Assembly: GCA_934183145.1 (NCBI GenBank)
Contig: CAKPSA010000066.1
Location: 1-6,629, forward strand
Direction of reading: 5' to 3'
Length of the DNA: 6,629 bases
Origin: an uncultured Veillonella sp.
GTDB taxonomy: Bacteria > Bacillota > Negativicutes > Veillonellales > Veillonellaceae
How positions within the stretch are numbered: the stretch's first letter is position 1; every line of letters starts with the position of its first letter. Below the pieces are notes generated by a model that worked only from the letters and a program-made list of their open reading frames with translations, did not search any database and had not been told where the DNA came from. A program made the position numbers and the translations under genes. This document shows, piece by piece, positions 1 to 5,970 of the stretch.

Positions 1-24
1 GCATCGCGATAGGTTAAACTAGTT

Positions 25-1443
25 TTATTCGAGCACATATTTGACCCCTTCCTCTTGTTCCGCAGGAACCTCTACACGGTAATCACCATTAAAGCAAGCA
101 AAACATAAATCATTTGCTTTTACATTAGATATTGCACGACATAAGCCTTCTCGAGATAAATAATGTAATTTGTCAGCATGAATGTAATCTTTAATTTCAT
201 CTACTGTATGTGTAGCAGCAATGAGCTCTTTACGCACCGATGTATCAATGCCATAGTGACAAGAATATTCAATGGATGGAGAGCTAACGCACATGTATAC
301 CTCTTTAGCACCCGATTCTTTTAGCATATTAACGATGATTCCACTCGTAGTGCCGCGTACGATGGAGTCATCGATAAGCACAATACGTTTACCGCTTACC
401 ACATGAGGTAGTGGGTTTAGTTTCATGCGAACAGCTAACTCCCGTTCCTCTTGGTTTGGTTTAATGAAAGTACGTCCGCTATATCGGTTTTTCACTAACC
501 CTTCTGCAAATGGTATGCCCGATGCACGAGCATAGCCTAATGCAGCGGTAGTGCCAGAATCAGGAATAGACATGACAATATCTGCATCATATTTTGTTTC
601 GTTATATAGCTCACGTCCCATATTGAGGCGAGATTGATATACCGATTGACCATCAATATGACTATCGCCGCGAGCAAAATAGATATATTCAAAAACACAA
701 AGCTTCTTATCGATTTTTTCTGGTTCTGCATAGATAACGCTACGCACACCTGAATCATCGATGATTACCATTTCGCCTGGATCGATATGACGAATGAACT
801 CAGCCTTAATCGCATCGAAGGCACAGCTTTCACTAGAGAGAACATAACCATGTTCAGTTTTACCTAAGCACAGAGGTCTAAAGCCTTGTGGGTCACGTAC
901 ACCTACTAAGGAGTCGTTTGTGGTAATAACTAAAGAAAAGGCCCCTTCAATTTGACGTGCCGCATCGGCAATGCGTTCTGCTTGCGTTTCTGCCTTAGAA
1001 CGAGCAATGAGGTTTACAATAACCTCGGAATCCATTGTCGTTTGAAAGATGGAACCATCCGCTTCAAGACGTTTACGAATGGCTAAAGCATTCGTTAAAT
1101 TACCATTGTGAGCCACCGCAATTTGACCACCTTGGTAATGAATCACTAAAGGTTGAATATTGCGTGGATTATTGGAACCTGTTGTAGAGTACCGCACATG
1201 ACCAGTCCCCATATGGCTTGGTAAGGATGGTAATTCTTTAATGGACTCAGTCAACAAGCCCATACCTTTTTTTAGTTCTACATCATGACCATCTGTAACG
1301 GCAATGCCTGCGCTTTCTTGACCACGGTGTTGAAGTGCAAAAAGCCCCCAATATACATAGCGTGCTACGTCAACGGTTCTATCATAGACACCGAATACAC
1401 CACACTCTTCATGCCATTTATCAAAAACTGGATCGTAGTTCAT
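25..1443 (-). CDS. purF: Amidophosphoribosyltransferase (glutamine PRPP amidotransferase)
   Basis: Catalyses the first committed step of purine synthesis, PRPP plus glutamine to 5-phosphoribosylamine, in the cytoplasm. The 472 residues match the family length. An N-terminal class II (Ntn) glutaminase domain begins after a propeptide of about 13 residues, with the likely nucleophile Cys14 in EECGVFGVYD; RYSTTG (85-90) and HNGNL (112-116) are also present. The phosphoribosyltransferase domain carries the PRPP loop VLIDDSIVRGTTS (355-367). Cys249, Cys395, Cys447 and Cys450 (LCFACFNGDY) fit the four ligands of the [4Fe-4S] cluster of the Bacillus-type enzyme, so this is the oxygen-sensitive, processed form. 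ATG at 1443 is preceded by AAGGGGG, which overlaps the purC stop codon; only 9 bases separate the genes, suggesting translational coupling. The 24 bases after the stop show no terminator, so the operon probably continues beyond the window. Confidence 0.97.
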   Translation of the reverse strand: MNYDPVFDKWHEECGVFGVYDRTVDVARYVYWGLFALQHRGQESAGIAVTDGHDVELKKGMGLLTESIKELPSLPSHMGTGHVRYSTTGSNNPRNIQPLVIHYQGGQIAVAHNGNLTNALAIRKRLEADGSIFQTTMDSEVIVNLIARSKAETQAERIADAARQIEGAFSLVITTNDSLVGVRDPQGFRPLCLGKTEHGYVLSSESCAFDAIKAEFIRHIDPGEMVIIDDSGVRSVIYAEPEKIDKKLCVFEYIYFARGDSHIDGQSVYQSRLNMGRELYNETKYDADIVMSIPDSGTTAALGYARASGIPFAEGLVKNRYSGRTFIKPNQEERELAVRMKLNPLPHVVSGKRIVLIDDSIVRGTTSGIIVNMLKESGAKEVYMCVSSPSIEYSCHYGIDTSVRKELIAATHTVDEIKDYIHADKLHYLSREGLCRAISNVKANDLCFACFNGDYRVEVPAEQEEGVKYVLE

Positions 1444-1452
1444 TGTGCCCCC

Positions 1453-2181
1453 TTAGGCGCGTTCGCCAGTAAGACGGAATAACATTTCCTTGTACGCTTC
1501 TTCAATATTACCAAGATCTCGACGGAATCGGTCTTTATCGAGTTTTTCGCCTGTTGTAGCATCCCAGAAACGGCATGTATCAGGAGAAATTTCATCGCCT
1601 AATAATACTTCACCATTGTGGGTACCAAATTCTAATTTAAAATCTACAAGGGTTACATTTTTTGTAGCCAAGAATTTTTTCAAAATATCGTTTACTTTTA
1701 ATGTAATAGTAGAAATTACATCAAGTTGTTCTTGCGTAGCCCAACCAAGTGCTGTAATTTGGGATTCGTTAGCAAATGGATCGCCTAATTCATCATTTTT
1801 GTAGCAGAATTCAAGAATTGGATGTTTAAGAGTAGTACCCTCTTCAATGCCAAAACGTTTAGCCATGGAGCCAGCCGCAATGTTGCGAACGATAACTTCT
1901 AGAGGAATGATATCCAAAGTAAGTACTGTTTGATTACGATCATCTTCGCGACGAACAAAGTGAGTTGGTACCCCTTCTTTTTTCAACAATTCAAAGAAGA
2001 AAGAAGAAATTTTATTGTTCAATACGCCTTTTCCAAGGATGGTATCATGTTTTTCACCGTTAAATGCAGTAGCATCATCTTTGTAATGAACGATGTACTC
2101 ATCTTTGTTAGCTGTTTGATATACTTGTTTTGCTTTACCTTCGTACAATAATGTTAATTTTTCCAAGTCGATGTTAGCCAT
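1453..2181 (-). CDS. purC: Phosphoribosylaminoimidazole-succinocarboxamide synthase (SAICAR synthetase)
   Basis: Joins CAIR and aspartate using ATP to give SAICAR, the step directly after PurE. The 242-residue protein is the standard compact bacterial PurC. Visible signatures are YEGKAK near residue 13 (ATP-binding edge), [12 protein letters not shown] at 94-105, LVDFKLEFG at 178-186 and [14 protein letters not shown] at 194-207. The start at 2181 is supported by AAGGAG seven bases upstream. It follows purE after 66 bases without a terminator and precedes purF by 9 bases, so it is an internal gene of the purE-purC-purF operon. No damage or unusual residues seen. Confidence 0.97.
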   Translation of the reverse strand: MANIDLEKLTLLYEGKAKQVYQTANKDEYIVHYKDDATAFNGEKHDTILGKGVLNNKISSFFFELLKKEGVPTHFVRREDDRNQTVLTLDIIPLEVIVRNIAAGSMAKRFGIEEGTTLKHPILEFCYKNDELGDPFANESQITALGWATQEQLDVISTITLKVNDILKKFLATKNVTLVDFKLEFGTHNGEVLLGDEISPDTCRFWDATTGEKLDKDRFRRDLGNIEEAYKEMLFRLTGERA

Positions 2182-2247
2182 GATGTGTCTCCTTTTACTC
2201 TTGTCTCTTCGAAGATGTATAAATGATGATGTAAACGCTTCAAACGA

Positions 2248-2739
2248 TTATAGTTTAATGGCGCCTTGTAATTCAGCATTATCTGCTAAAACTTTTTCGG
2301 CCATATCTTTACGATACTGTACATATTGTTCTTTCAATTCTCTGTTGAAAGCTGCTCCAATTTGTACCGCGAAAAGTGCTGCATTTTTGGCACCATCTAC
2401 AGCCATTGTAGCTACTGGCATACCAGATGGCATTTGAACAATAGCAAGCAAGGAATCGATACCTTTTAAAGCTGTTGCATTAAGAGGAATACCAATAACA
2501 GGTAGTGTCGTAAAGCTAGCAACTACGCCAGGTAGATGAGCTGCTGCACCAGCACCGGCGATAAAAGCGATAGCCCCTTCGTCTTCAAATCTTGTAACAA
2601 AGTCTTTTACAGCTTCAGGTGTACGATGAGCTGAAGCGATTACCATTTCATAAGGAATGTTGAATTCATCAAGTACGGCAGATGCCTTTTTCATTGTGTC
2701 TAGGTCAGACTTGCTGCCCATAATAATACCGACCTTCAT
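2248..2739 (-). CDS. purE: N5-carboxyaminoimidazole ribonucleotide mutase (class I PurE type)
   Basis: Makes CAIR in the sixth step of purine synthesis. At 163 residues it has the usual single-domain length. Conserved pieces are MGSKSDL (7-13), SAHRTP (36-41), AGAGAAAHLPG (61-71) and IVQMPSGMPVAT (100-111), all in the carboxyphosphate and ribonucleotide binding regions. These resemble class I PurE, which normally works with the ATP-dependent PurK; no purK is next to it here. I chose ATG at 2739 because AGGAGG lies four bases upstream and the protein then begins MKVGIIMGSK, the usual N-terminus; an in-frame upstream ATG would add about 18 residues encoded by the leader and terminator and is unlikely. 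It is the first full gene of the purECF operon. Its ribosome binding site overlaps the stop codon of the leader ORF at 2748-2840. Confidence 0.95.
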   Translation of the reverse strand: MKVGIIMGSKSDLDTMKKASAVLDEFNIPYEMVIASAHRTPEAVKDFVTRFEDEGAIAFIAGAGAAAHLPGVVASFTTLPVIGIPLNATALKGIDSLLAIVQMPSGMPVATMAVDGAKNAALFAVQIGAAFNRELKEQYVQYRKDMAEKVLADNAELQGAIKL

Positions 2740-2747
2740 AGATCCTC

Positions 2748-2840
2748 CTAATAAAAAAGCCCAGCCGAAACAGACTGGGTCAAATGCGCACAAATAGCCT
2801 CCGTAGACTTGCTTTGAGTTTGTTGATTTGCATAGTTCAC
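2748..2840 (-). CDS. Putative 30-residue leader peptide of the purE operon
   Basis: A short ORF starts at GTG 2840, seven bases after a near-perfect AAGGAGG, and runs 30 codons to TAG at 2750-2748. The peptide begins MNYANQQTQSKS and ends SVSAGLFY; it has no signal peptide or recognised domain. Glutamine codons are at positions 6, 7, 9 and 22, and asparagine at 2 and 5. The predicted transcription start is only about 19 bases upstream, so the ORF fills almost the entire purE leader. The intrinsic terminator 2753-2779 lies inside the coding part, its U-run encoding part of the Leu-Phe-Tyr end, and the stop codon overlaps the purE Shine-Dalgarno. Ribosome progress could therefore govern both terminator folding and purE initiation. 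I know no described homologue; that the peptide is translated is inferred from the start site and layout. Confidence 0.6.
   Translation of the reverse strand: MNYANQQTQSKSTEAICAHLTQSVSAGLFY
2753..2779 (-). terminator. Intrinsic terminator or attenuator in the purE leader
   Basis: On the minus strand CCCAGTC (2779-2773) pairs with GGCTGGG (2766-2760), seven pairs including one G-U, around the six-base loop TGTTTC. One C and then six T follow. The element lies after the promoter at 2866-2894 and before purE, inside the leader ORF, with no other gene ending here, so it would stop purE transcription rather than end another operon. A weak competing pairing of AGGCU (2800-2796) with AGUCU (2776-2772) would break the 5' arm; it has only five pairs including one G-U. 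Confidence 0.8.
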
Positions 2841-2865
2841 GGTGCTACCTCCTTCTTGTACACAA

Positions 2866-2894
2866 ATTGTAACACCTAACATTTACAAAATCAA
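2866..2894 (-). promoter_or_regulatory. Sigma-70-type promoter of the purE operon
   Basis: TTGATT (2894-2889) and TACAAT (2871-2866) are separated by exactly 17 bases, with TGT immediately before the -10 giving an extended -10. The predicted start is near 2859, so the 5' end of the RNA lies just upstream of the leader-ORF ribosome binding site. This leaves no room for a classical riboswitch or T-box aptamer. AT-rich DNA upstream could act as an UP element. Confidence 0.75.
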
Positions 2895-2900
2895 CACCAT

Positions 2901-2954
2901 TTTCGAATATTTTTTAATTAATTATTTTTATCATTCGTTATATTCCGAACTATT
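2901..2954. promoter_or_regulatory. Possible PurR-box cluster upstream of the purE promoter
   Basis: Three CGAA cores occur in about 50 bp: CGAAT at 2904-2908, its inverse ATTCG at 2933-2937, and TATTCCGAACTAT at 2941-2953. The last fits the Bacillus PurR box AWWWCCGAACWWT (recalled from the literature) at all but the first position. The first two face each other as the Bacillus inverted pair does, with 26 bases between cores, and lie just upstream of the -35. No purR gene is in the window, and the cores at 2904 and 2933 have T where the consensus has C, so binding is conjecture. Confidence 0.35.
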
Positions 2955-3086
2955 CTTAAGTATTGAATTTAATTGTATCGACTTTATTCAAATTAGTTAA
3001 TAACAAATATCTACTCATTTTATACAAAGCTATTCCTTCAGCAAACTCATTATTTTATAATATTCATATATGTTTCCTACAAAACC
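2955..3086. other. AT-rich intergenic DNA with no feature recognised
   Basis: This is the remainder of the 334-base gap between the leader ORF and the small-gene operon. I see no ORF with a ribosome binding site, no tRNA, and no convincing promoter or repeat on either strand. A lone TCGA at 2979-2982 is the only sequence faintly like another PurR-box half. Confidence 0.5.
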
Positions 3087-3128
3087 AAAAGAGGGCATCC
3101 TATCTACAGAGATAGGATACCCTCTTTT
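3087..3128 (-). terminator. Strong hairpin terminator of the xpt operon
   Basis: AAAAGAGGG (3087-3095) pairs with CCCTCTTTT (3120-3128), and ATCCTATCT (3097-3105) with AGATAGGAT (3110-3118). That is 18 pairs with one C/A mismatch and a four-base loop. On the minus strand the descending arm ends in TTTT. It lies about 45 bases after the last gene of the operon. The plus strand also has a T-rich tail, so it could work in both directions, though no rightward gene ends here. Confidence 0.88.
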
Positions 3129-3174
3129 ATTTAATTTCCGAACATTACGCCCATTAATCTATATTTGTTATTGA

Positions 3175-3615
3175 TTAGTGAGTACCACTTTCAAAAGCAG
3201 CTTTCAACTCACCTACAGCTTCAGGAACATAATCTACAATAGAAGACATCAATGCGTACATTAATGCAGGTTCAAACGCATCATCACCACACATATATAC
3301 GCAGTCCAAATACAGGCTAGAGTCTTGTTCATCAATATATAGTTTATAGTTTTTGTATGTCGCGTTGTCACGGTTAACCAAAGCATTCAAGGCATTCATA
3401 TTTTGTGCAGTTACCTTTTCAGGTCCCAACACTAAACGAATAACACTGTAAATACTGTTATCAAGAATGACAAATAACGGCATATCCCACAACGGGGATT
3501 TAATGTAAGAGCGGTATACAACAGTACCGTCTTCATCATCAAAATCCTTACGTTCAAAGGATGTGATTTCTTCGTCTTTTAAAAACTTATCAAATAATAA
3601 CGCTTTAGGATTCAT
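3175..3615 (-). CDS. YbjN-like small protein, second of a tandem pair
   Basis: A 146-residue soluble acidic protein with no signal peptide or membrane segment. TVVYRSYIKSPLWDMPLFVI (31-50) followed by DNSIYSVIRL, then NALNALVNRDNATYKNYKLY and a DSSLYLD strand, match the pattern of the YbjN-type fold (alpha-beta, type III secretion chaperone-like), whose function is poorly known. It is clearly a diverged paralogue of the upstream gene 3627-4073: both share TVVY, a hydrophobic V/L-D-N/D-S strand, a LN..N.....YK segment and an acidic Y-x-D strand in the same order. ATG 3615 has AGAGG six bases upstream; 11 bases separate it from its partner. It is the last gene of the xpt operon, before the terminator at 3087-3128. 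The family call rests on pattern recognition; no substrate or partner can be named. Confidence 0.75.
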   Translation of the reverse strand: MNPKALLFDKFLKDEEITSFERKDFDDEDGTVVYRSYIKSPLWDMPLFVILDNSIYSVIRLVLGPEKVTAQNMNALNALVNRDNATYKNYKLYIDEQDSSLYLDCVYMCGDDAFEPALMYALMSSIVDYVPEAVGELKAAFESGTH

Positions 3616-3626
3616 AACAACCTCTA

Positions 3627-4073
3627 TTAAGCTAAACCAGCTACTTTAAGAATACCTTTATGCACAGCATCTAAGTGTGGTTGAACAACTTCAAGCAATA
3701 AATTAACTACTACTGTAGGATCAAACTGTTCTGTCAAACCAGGGACAGATACATCCATGTAGATATTATTGTCTTCATTGCTTACATAGTATTTAGATAC
3801 TTTATAATCTTGATTCAATGTGTTAAGTTCTTTCAACACAGCAGGAATCACTTTTTCATCAATAGATGTTGTTGTGATAGCAATACGTGCATAGGAGAAT
3901 GCAGAATCATCCACAACGATGAATACAGGCAAGCTATGCTCATGAACATCCAAACGGCCGTGGTAAACGACTGTATGAAGGTCATCTGTCATTTCTTCCT
4001 TTGTAAACCAAGAGTTGCCACCTTTGTTTAGGTCAGCAACGAGTAAGTCAAATTTTTCTGCTTTTTGATTCAT
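3627..4073 (-). CDS. YbjN-like small protein, first of a tandem pair
   Basis: A 148-residue cytoplasmic protein without signal peptide. TVVYHGRLDV (34-43), LPVFIVVDDSAFSYARIAI (48-66), LKELNTLNQDYKVSKYYV (80-97) and NNIYMDVSVP (102-111) have the strand and helix order of YbjN-domain proteins, followed by a C-terminal helix rich in Val and Leu. The YbjN family has been linked to stress and regulation but has no agreed biochemical role. ATG 4073 is preceded by AGAGGG. It starts 26 bases after the xpt stop with no terminator between, so it is probably cotranscribed with xpt, and it is followed after 11 bases by its paralogue 3175-3615. The pair looks like an old tandem duplication; identity is low outside the shared motifs, so the two may work as a heteromer or have split roles. 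Confidence 0.75.
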   Translation of the reverse strand: MNQKAEKFDLLVADLNKGGNSWFTKEEMTDDLHTVVYHGRLDVHEHSLPVFIVVDDSAFSYARIAITTTSIDEKVIPAVLKELNTLNQDYKVSKYYVSNEDNNIYMDVSVPGLTEQFDPTVVVNLLLEVVQPHLDAVHKGILKVAGLA

Positions 4074-4099
4074 AATTCCCTCTATAAATAATCAGACTA

Positions 4100-4675
4100 T
4101 TAGTCTTCGATAAATACACAACCATTGTCTTTAAATTCTTTAATACGAACTAAAGACTCTACACGATACCCTGCATTTTCAAGGCGTTCGCGACCAGGTT
4201 GGAAGGATTTTTCAATAGCAATCGCCATACCTACCACTTCATCGCCAGCGTCTTCTACCAATTTAGCAAGGCCCATAGCAGCCTCACCAGATGCCAAGAA
4301 GTCATCGATGATTAACACTTTTTCACCAGCTGGTAAGAATTTTTTAGAAATAGTAATATCGTAGTTTTCCTCTTTTGTGTAGGAATACACCACACTATGA
4401 TATACATCATCTACCATAAGAATAGATTTTTTCTTACGCGCAAATACTAATGGCACATCAAGTTCAAGAGCAGCCATCAATGCCAATGCAATGCCAGATG
4501 CCTCAATAGTAACAATACGTTGTACCCCTGCATCACGGTAACGGTCAGCAATTTCTTTACCGATTGCTTTAAACAATTGTGGATCGATTTGATGATTTAA
4601 GAAACCATCTACTTTTAGCACGCGATTATTGAGGACAATCCCCTCTTCACGAATGCGTTGTTTTAATAATTCCAT
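4100..4675 (-). CDS. xpt: Xanthine phosphoribosyltransferase
   Basis: Converts xanthine and PRPP to XMP in purine salvage. At 191 residues it matches Bacillus subtilis Xpt in length and nearly along the whole chain: VLKVDGFLNHQIDP (19-32), RIVTIEASGIA (53-63), VPLVFARKKKS (74-84), the PRPP loop VLIIDDFLASGEA (120-132) and IEKSFQPGR (154-162). The PurR repressor is a relative of this domain, but it carries an extra N-terminal winged helix that is absent here, so this is the enzyme. ATG 4675 has GGAGG nine bases upstream. It is first in an operon with two YbjN-like genes. Bacillus xpt is usually paired with the permease gene pbuX and preceded by a guanine riboswitch; neither is visible here. 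Two promoter candidates precede it. Confidence 0.95.
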   Translation of the reverse strand: MELLKQRIREEGIVLNNRVLKVDGFLNHQIDPQLFKAIGKEIADRYRDAGVQRIVTIEASGIALALMAALELDVPLVFARKKKSILMVDDVYHSVVYSYTKEENYDITISKKFLPAGEKVLIIDDFLASGEAAMGLAKLVEDAGDEVVGMAIAIEKSFQPGRERLENAGYRVESLVRIKEFKDNGCVFIED

Positions 4676-4708
4676 GTGCTCTTACCTCCGCAGTATAACT
4701 ATCTTTAA

Positions 4709-4738
4709 ATTTTAACGTAAATAACCCCTTAGGGTCAA
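4709..4738 (-). promoter_or_regulatory. Proximal promoter candidate for xpt
   Basis: TTGACC (4738-4733) and TAAAAT (4714-4709) with an 18-base spacer on the minus strand would start RNA near 4702 and leave a leader of about 27 bases. The spacer carries a small inverted repeat, TGACCC-TAAG-GGGTTA (4722-4737, one G-U pair if RNA), that could be an operator or, in a longer transcript, a hairpin without U-run. Confidence 0.45.
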
Positions 4739-4814
4739 CCTATATCAAGTAAAAGCCTTAACAATATAACTAGTACAATAGCTATCAAAGAGACTTAAAA
4801 ACTTTCCTATTTAA

Positions 4815-4842
4815 ATTATAAAATTCAATAGGTTTATAACAA
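4815..4842 (-). promoter_or_regulatory. Distal promoter candidate for xpt
   Basis: TTGTTA (4842-4837), a 16-base spacer and a perfect TATAAT (4820-4815) would start RNA near 4808 and give a leader of about 130 bases before xpt. The surrounding DNA is very AT-rich, so chance matches are easy. I find none of the conserved core of the purine riboswitch in that leader. Confidence 0.4.
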
Positions 4843-4870
4843 TATAATATAGCACAGATAAGACTACTCT

Positions 4871-4917
4871 AAAATATAAAAAGACACACTTTCTGAAATT
4901 TCTCAAAAAGTGTGTCT
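4871..4917 (-). terminator. Terminator of the lysR-type gene
   Basis: On the minus strand AGACACACTTT (4917-4907) pairs perfectly with AAAGTGTGTCT (4892-4882), eleven pairs around a 14-base loop that can itself pair weakly. A T-rich tail (TTTTTATATTTT) follows. The stem begins five bases after the stop codon of the regulator gene, which separates that gene from the xpt operon. Confidence 0.88.
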
Positions 4918-4922
4918 CATGA

Positions 4923-5828
4923 TTATAAGACCTTATCACGAGTGCTTTCACGATTAACAAGTAAGGATGTGAAGCGCGCAGCCCCTTCAGATTGAGGTAC
5001 CAAACGAGAACGGACAAGTACAATATCACGGGTTGGCACAGGAATATCTGTATCGATACGCACGATGGAGCCTTCTTGCATCTTTTGTTGTACTACATGG
5101 TTAGGCAACATGGAAATACCCATGTTAATTTCAACAAGATCGAGCAATACATCGACACTACCAAGCTCAAAACGAGGTTTACGGCATGCGCCATGTGTTA
5201 CTTCATCAAAGAAGGTACGGCTTGCAGAACCTTTATGCAAGAGCAAAATAGGTTCATTAAGGAGACGGCCTTGATCAAAGAAGCCTGCCCCTTTATACTC
5301 AGGACCACCAACAAATACATCTTGAATTGTAGCCAATGTCGTCACCTCTAGTTGAGGATTATCGCGCAAACCTTCATAATCATTTACCACTGCTAACTGC
5401 GCCTCTTTGTTGAGTACTAATTCTACACAATCAGGGGATGGACGATTAATGATATGCAAACCAATTTCGCTTTCTTGAAGCTGCCATTTATGGAAATAAG
5501 GCAATAGGAAATGGCGACATAATGTATCTGTAGCAGCAAGATTTAAACTTTCATAAGCTTGGCTAACACGTTCTTGCAATTGAGTTACCCCATTATCAAG
5601 AATAGAAAAAGCCTTCGCTACTGTATCAAACAATTCTTTACCTTCTGGCGTGAACCCTACAGATTTTGTAGTACGCACAAAAAGAGGCATATTAAGTTCA
5701 CCTTCTAATTGCTTAATGCTTTGGCTGATAGCGGATTGAGAAACGCCTAACTCTTTTGCTGCACGGGAAAAGGATAAATATAAACCTACCCCTAAAAAGG
5801 TTCTATATAAATCTGCAGATACTGCCAT
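4923..5828 (-). CDS. LysR-family transcriptional regulator
   Basis: A 301-residue protein of standard LysR length. Residues about 5-62 form the winged helix-turn-helix (FSRAAKELGVSQSAISQSIKQLEGELNMPLFVR, helix-turn-helix core near 20-40, then FTPEGKELF at 59-67). A linker helix (about 65-92) and a periplasmic-binding-like effector domain (about 93-290, with LLDLVEINMGISMLPNHVV near its end) follow. I chose ATG at 5828, with AGAGGTG eight bases upstream; an in-frame GTG at 5837 lies inside that binding site and would add only three residues. It is divergent from purL across 268 bases, the usual layout for a LysR protein and its target, and ends at its own terminator. Effector unknown; PRPP, a purine or glutamine are only guesses from the neighbourhood. 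Confidence 0.92.
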   Translation of the reverse strand: MAVSADLYRTFLGVGLYLSFSRAAKELGVSQSAISQSIKQLEGELNMPLFVRTTKSVGFTPEGKELFDTVAKAFSILDNGVTQLQERVSQAYESLNLAATDTLCRHFLLPYFHKWQLQESEIGLHIINRPSPDCVELVLNKEAQLAVVNDYEGLRDNPQLEVTTLATIQDVFVGGPEYKGAGFFDQGRLLNEPILLLHKGSASRTFFDEVTHGACRKPRFELGSVDVLLDLVEINMGISMLPNHVVQQKMQEGSIVRIDTDIPVPTRDIVLVRSRLVPQSEGAARFTSLLVNRESTRDKVL

Positions 5829-5937
5829 TTTATTCACCTCTGTTATATACTAATAATAGTGTCTTACTTTTAAATATACATATCATTTACTATATTATAA
5901 TTATAGACTCTCAATATATAATGAATATGTAGAAATC

Positions 5938-5970
5938 TTCATGAAAGCCAGGTCCTATGACCTTCATGAA
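5938..5970. repeat. Paired TTCATGAA palindromes in the lysR-purL divergent region
   Basis: The perfect 8-bp palindrome TTCATGAA occurs at 5938-5945 and 5963-5970, each preceded by C, 25 bp apart. Between them AGGTC and GACCT (5950-5954, 5959-5963) form a further small inverted repeat around CTAT. The element lies about 50-80 bases upstream of the purL -35, where a LysR recognition site could sit. It is probably a DNA binding site rather than an RNA structure, since it precedes the predicted purL start. Confidence 0.4.

Noticed and set aside
537..758. Open frames on the opposite strand or shifted frame within purF, purC, purE, xpt and lysR (for example 537-758, 1490-1804, 4992-5351)
   Set aside because: They lie wholly inside well-supported genes, have no family resemblance and no suitable ribosome binding sites.
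2740..2793. An 18-residue N-terminal extension of PurE from an upstream in-frame ATG at 2793
   Set aside because: The extension would be encoded by the terminator, has no ribosome binding site at good spacing, and is not part of PurE proteins; ATG 2739 has AGGAGG.
2780..2833. Alternative 17-codon leader ORF from ATG 2833 in another frame (MQINKLKASLRRLFVRI)
   Set aside because: The AAGGAGG is about 14 bases away, too far, while it is ideally spaced for the GTG at 2840. It is kept only as a remote alternative.
2835..2856. AAGGAGGTAGCACCGTG upstream of purE resembles the T-box sequence AGGGTGGNACCGCG
   Set aside because: The UGGN bulge is missing, spacing is off by two bases, and the predicted transcript starts too close upstream to hold Stem I. 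It is better read as a ribosome binding site plus GTG start.
2753..2859. ZTP (pfl) riboswitch in front of purE, a common place for that class
   Set aside because: The conserved GUGACUGGCG-type core is absent, the leader is too short, and the CUGGGC-like part lies in the descending terminator arm rather than in an aptamer helix.
4100..4675. The xpt gene being a PurR repressor
   Set aside because: The protein is 191 residues and aligns with Xpt from its first residues; the N-terminal winged helix of PurR is absent.
4806..4832. CCTATT/AATAGG hairpin followed by a T-run upstream of xpt, as a terminator
   Set aside because: The stem has only six AT-rich pairs, its loop is long, four bases separate it from the T-run, and it overlaps a promoter candidate.
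5829..5837. GTG start at 5837 for the LysR gene
   Set aside because: It lies within the AGAGGTG ribosome binding site that serves ATG 5828, and adds only three residues outside the conserved domain.
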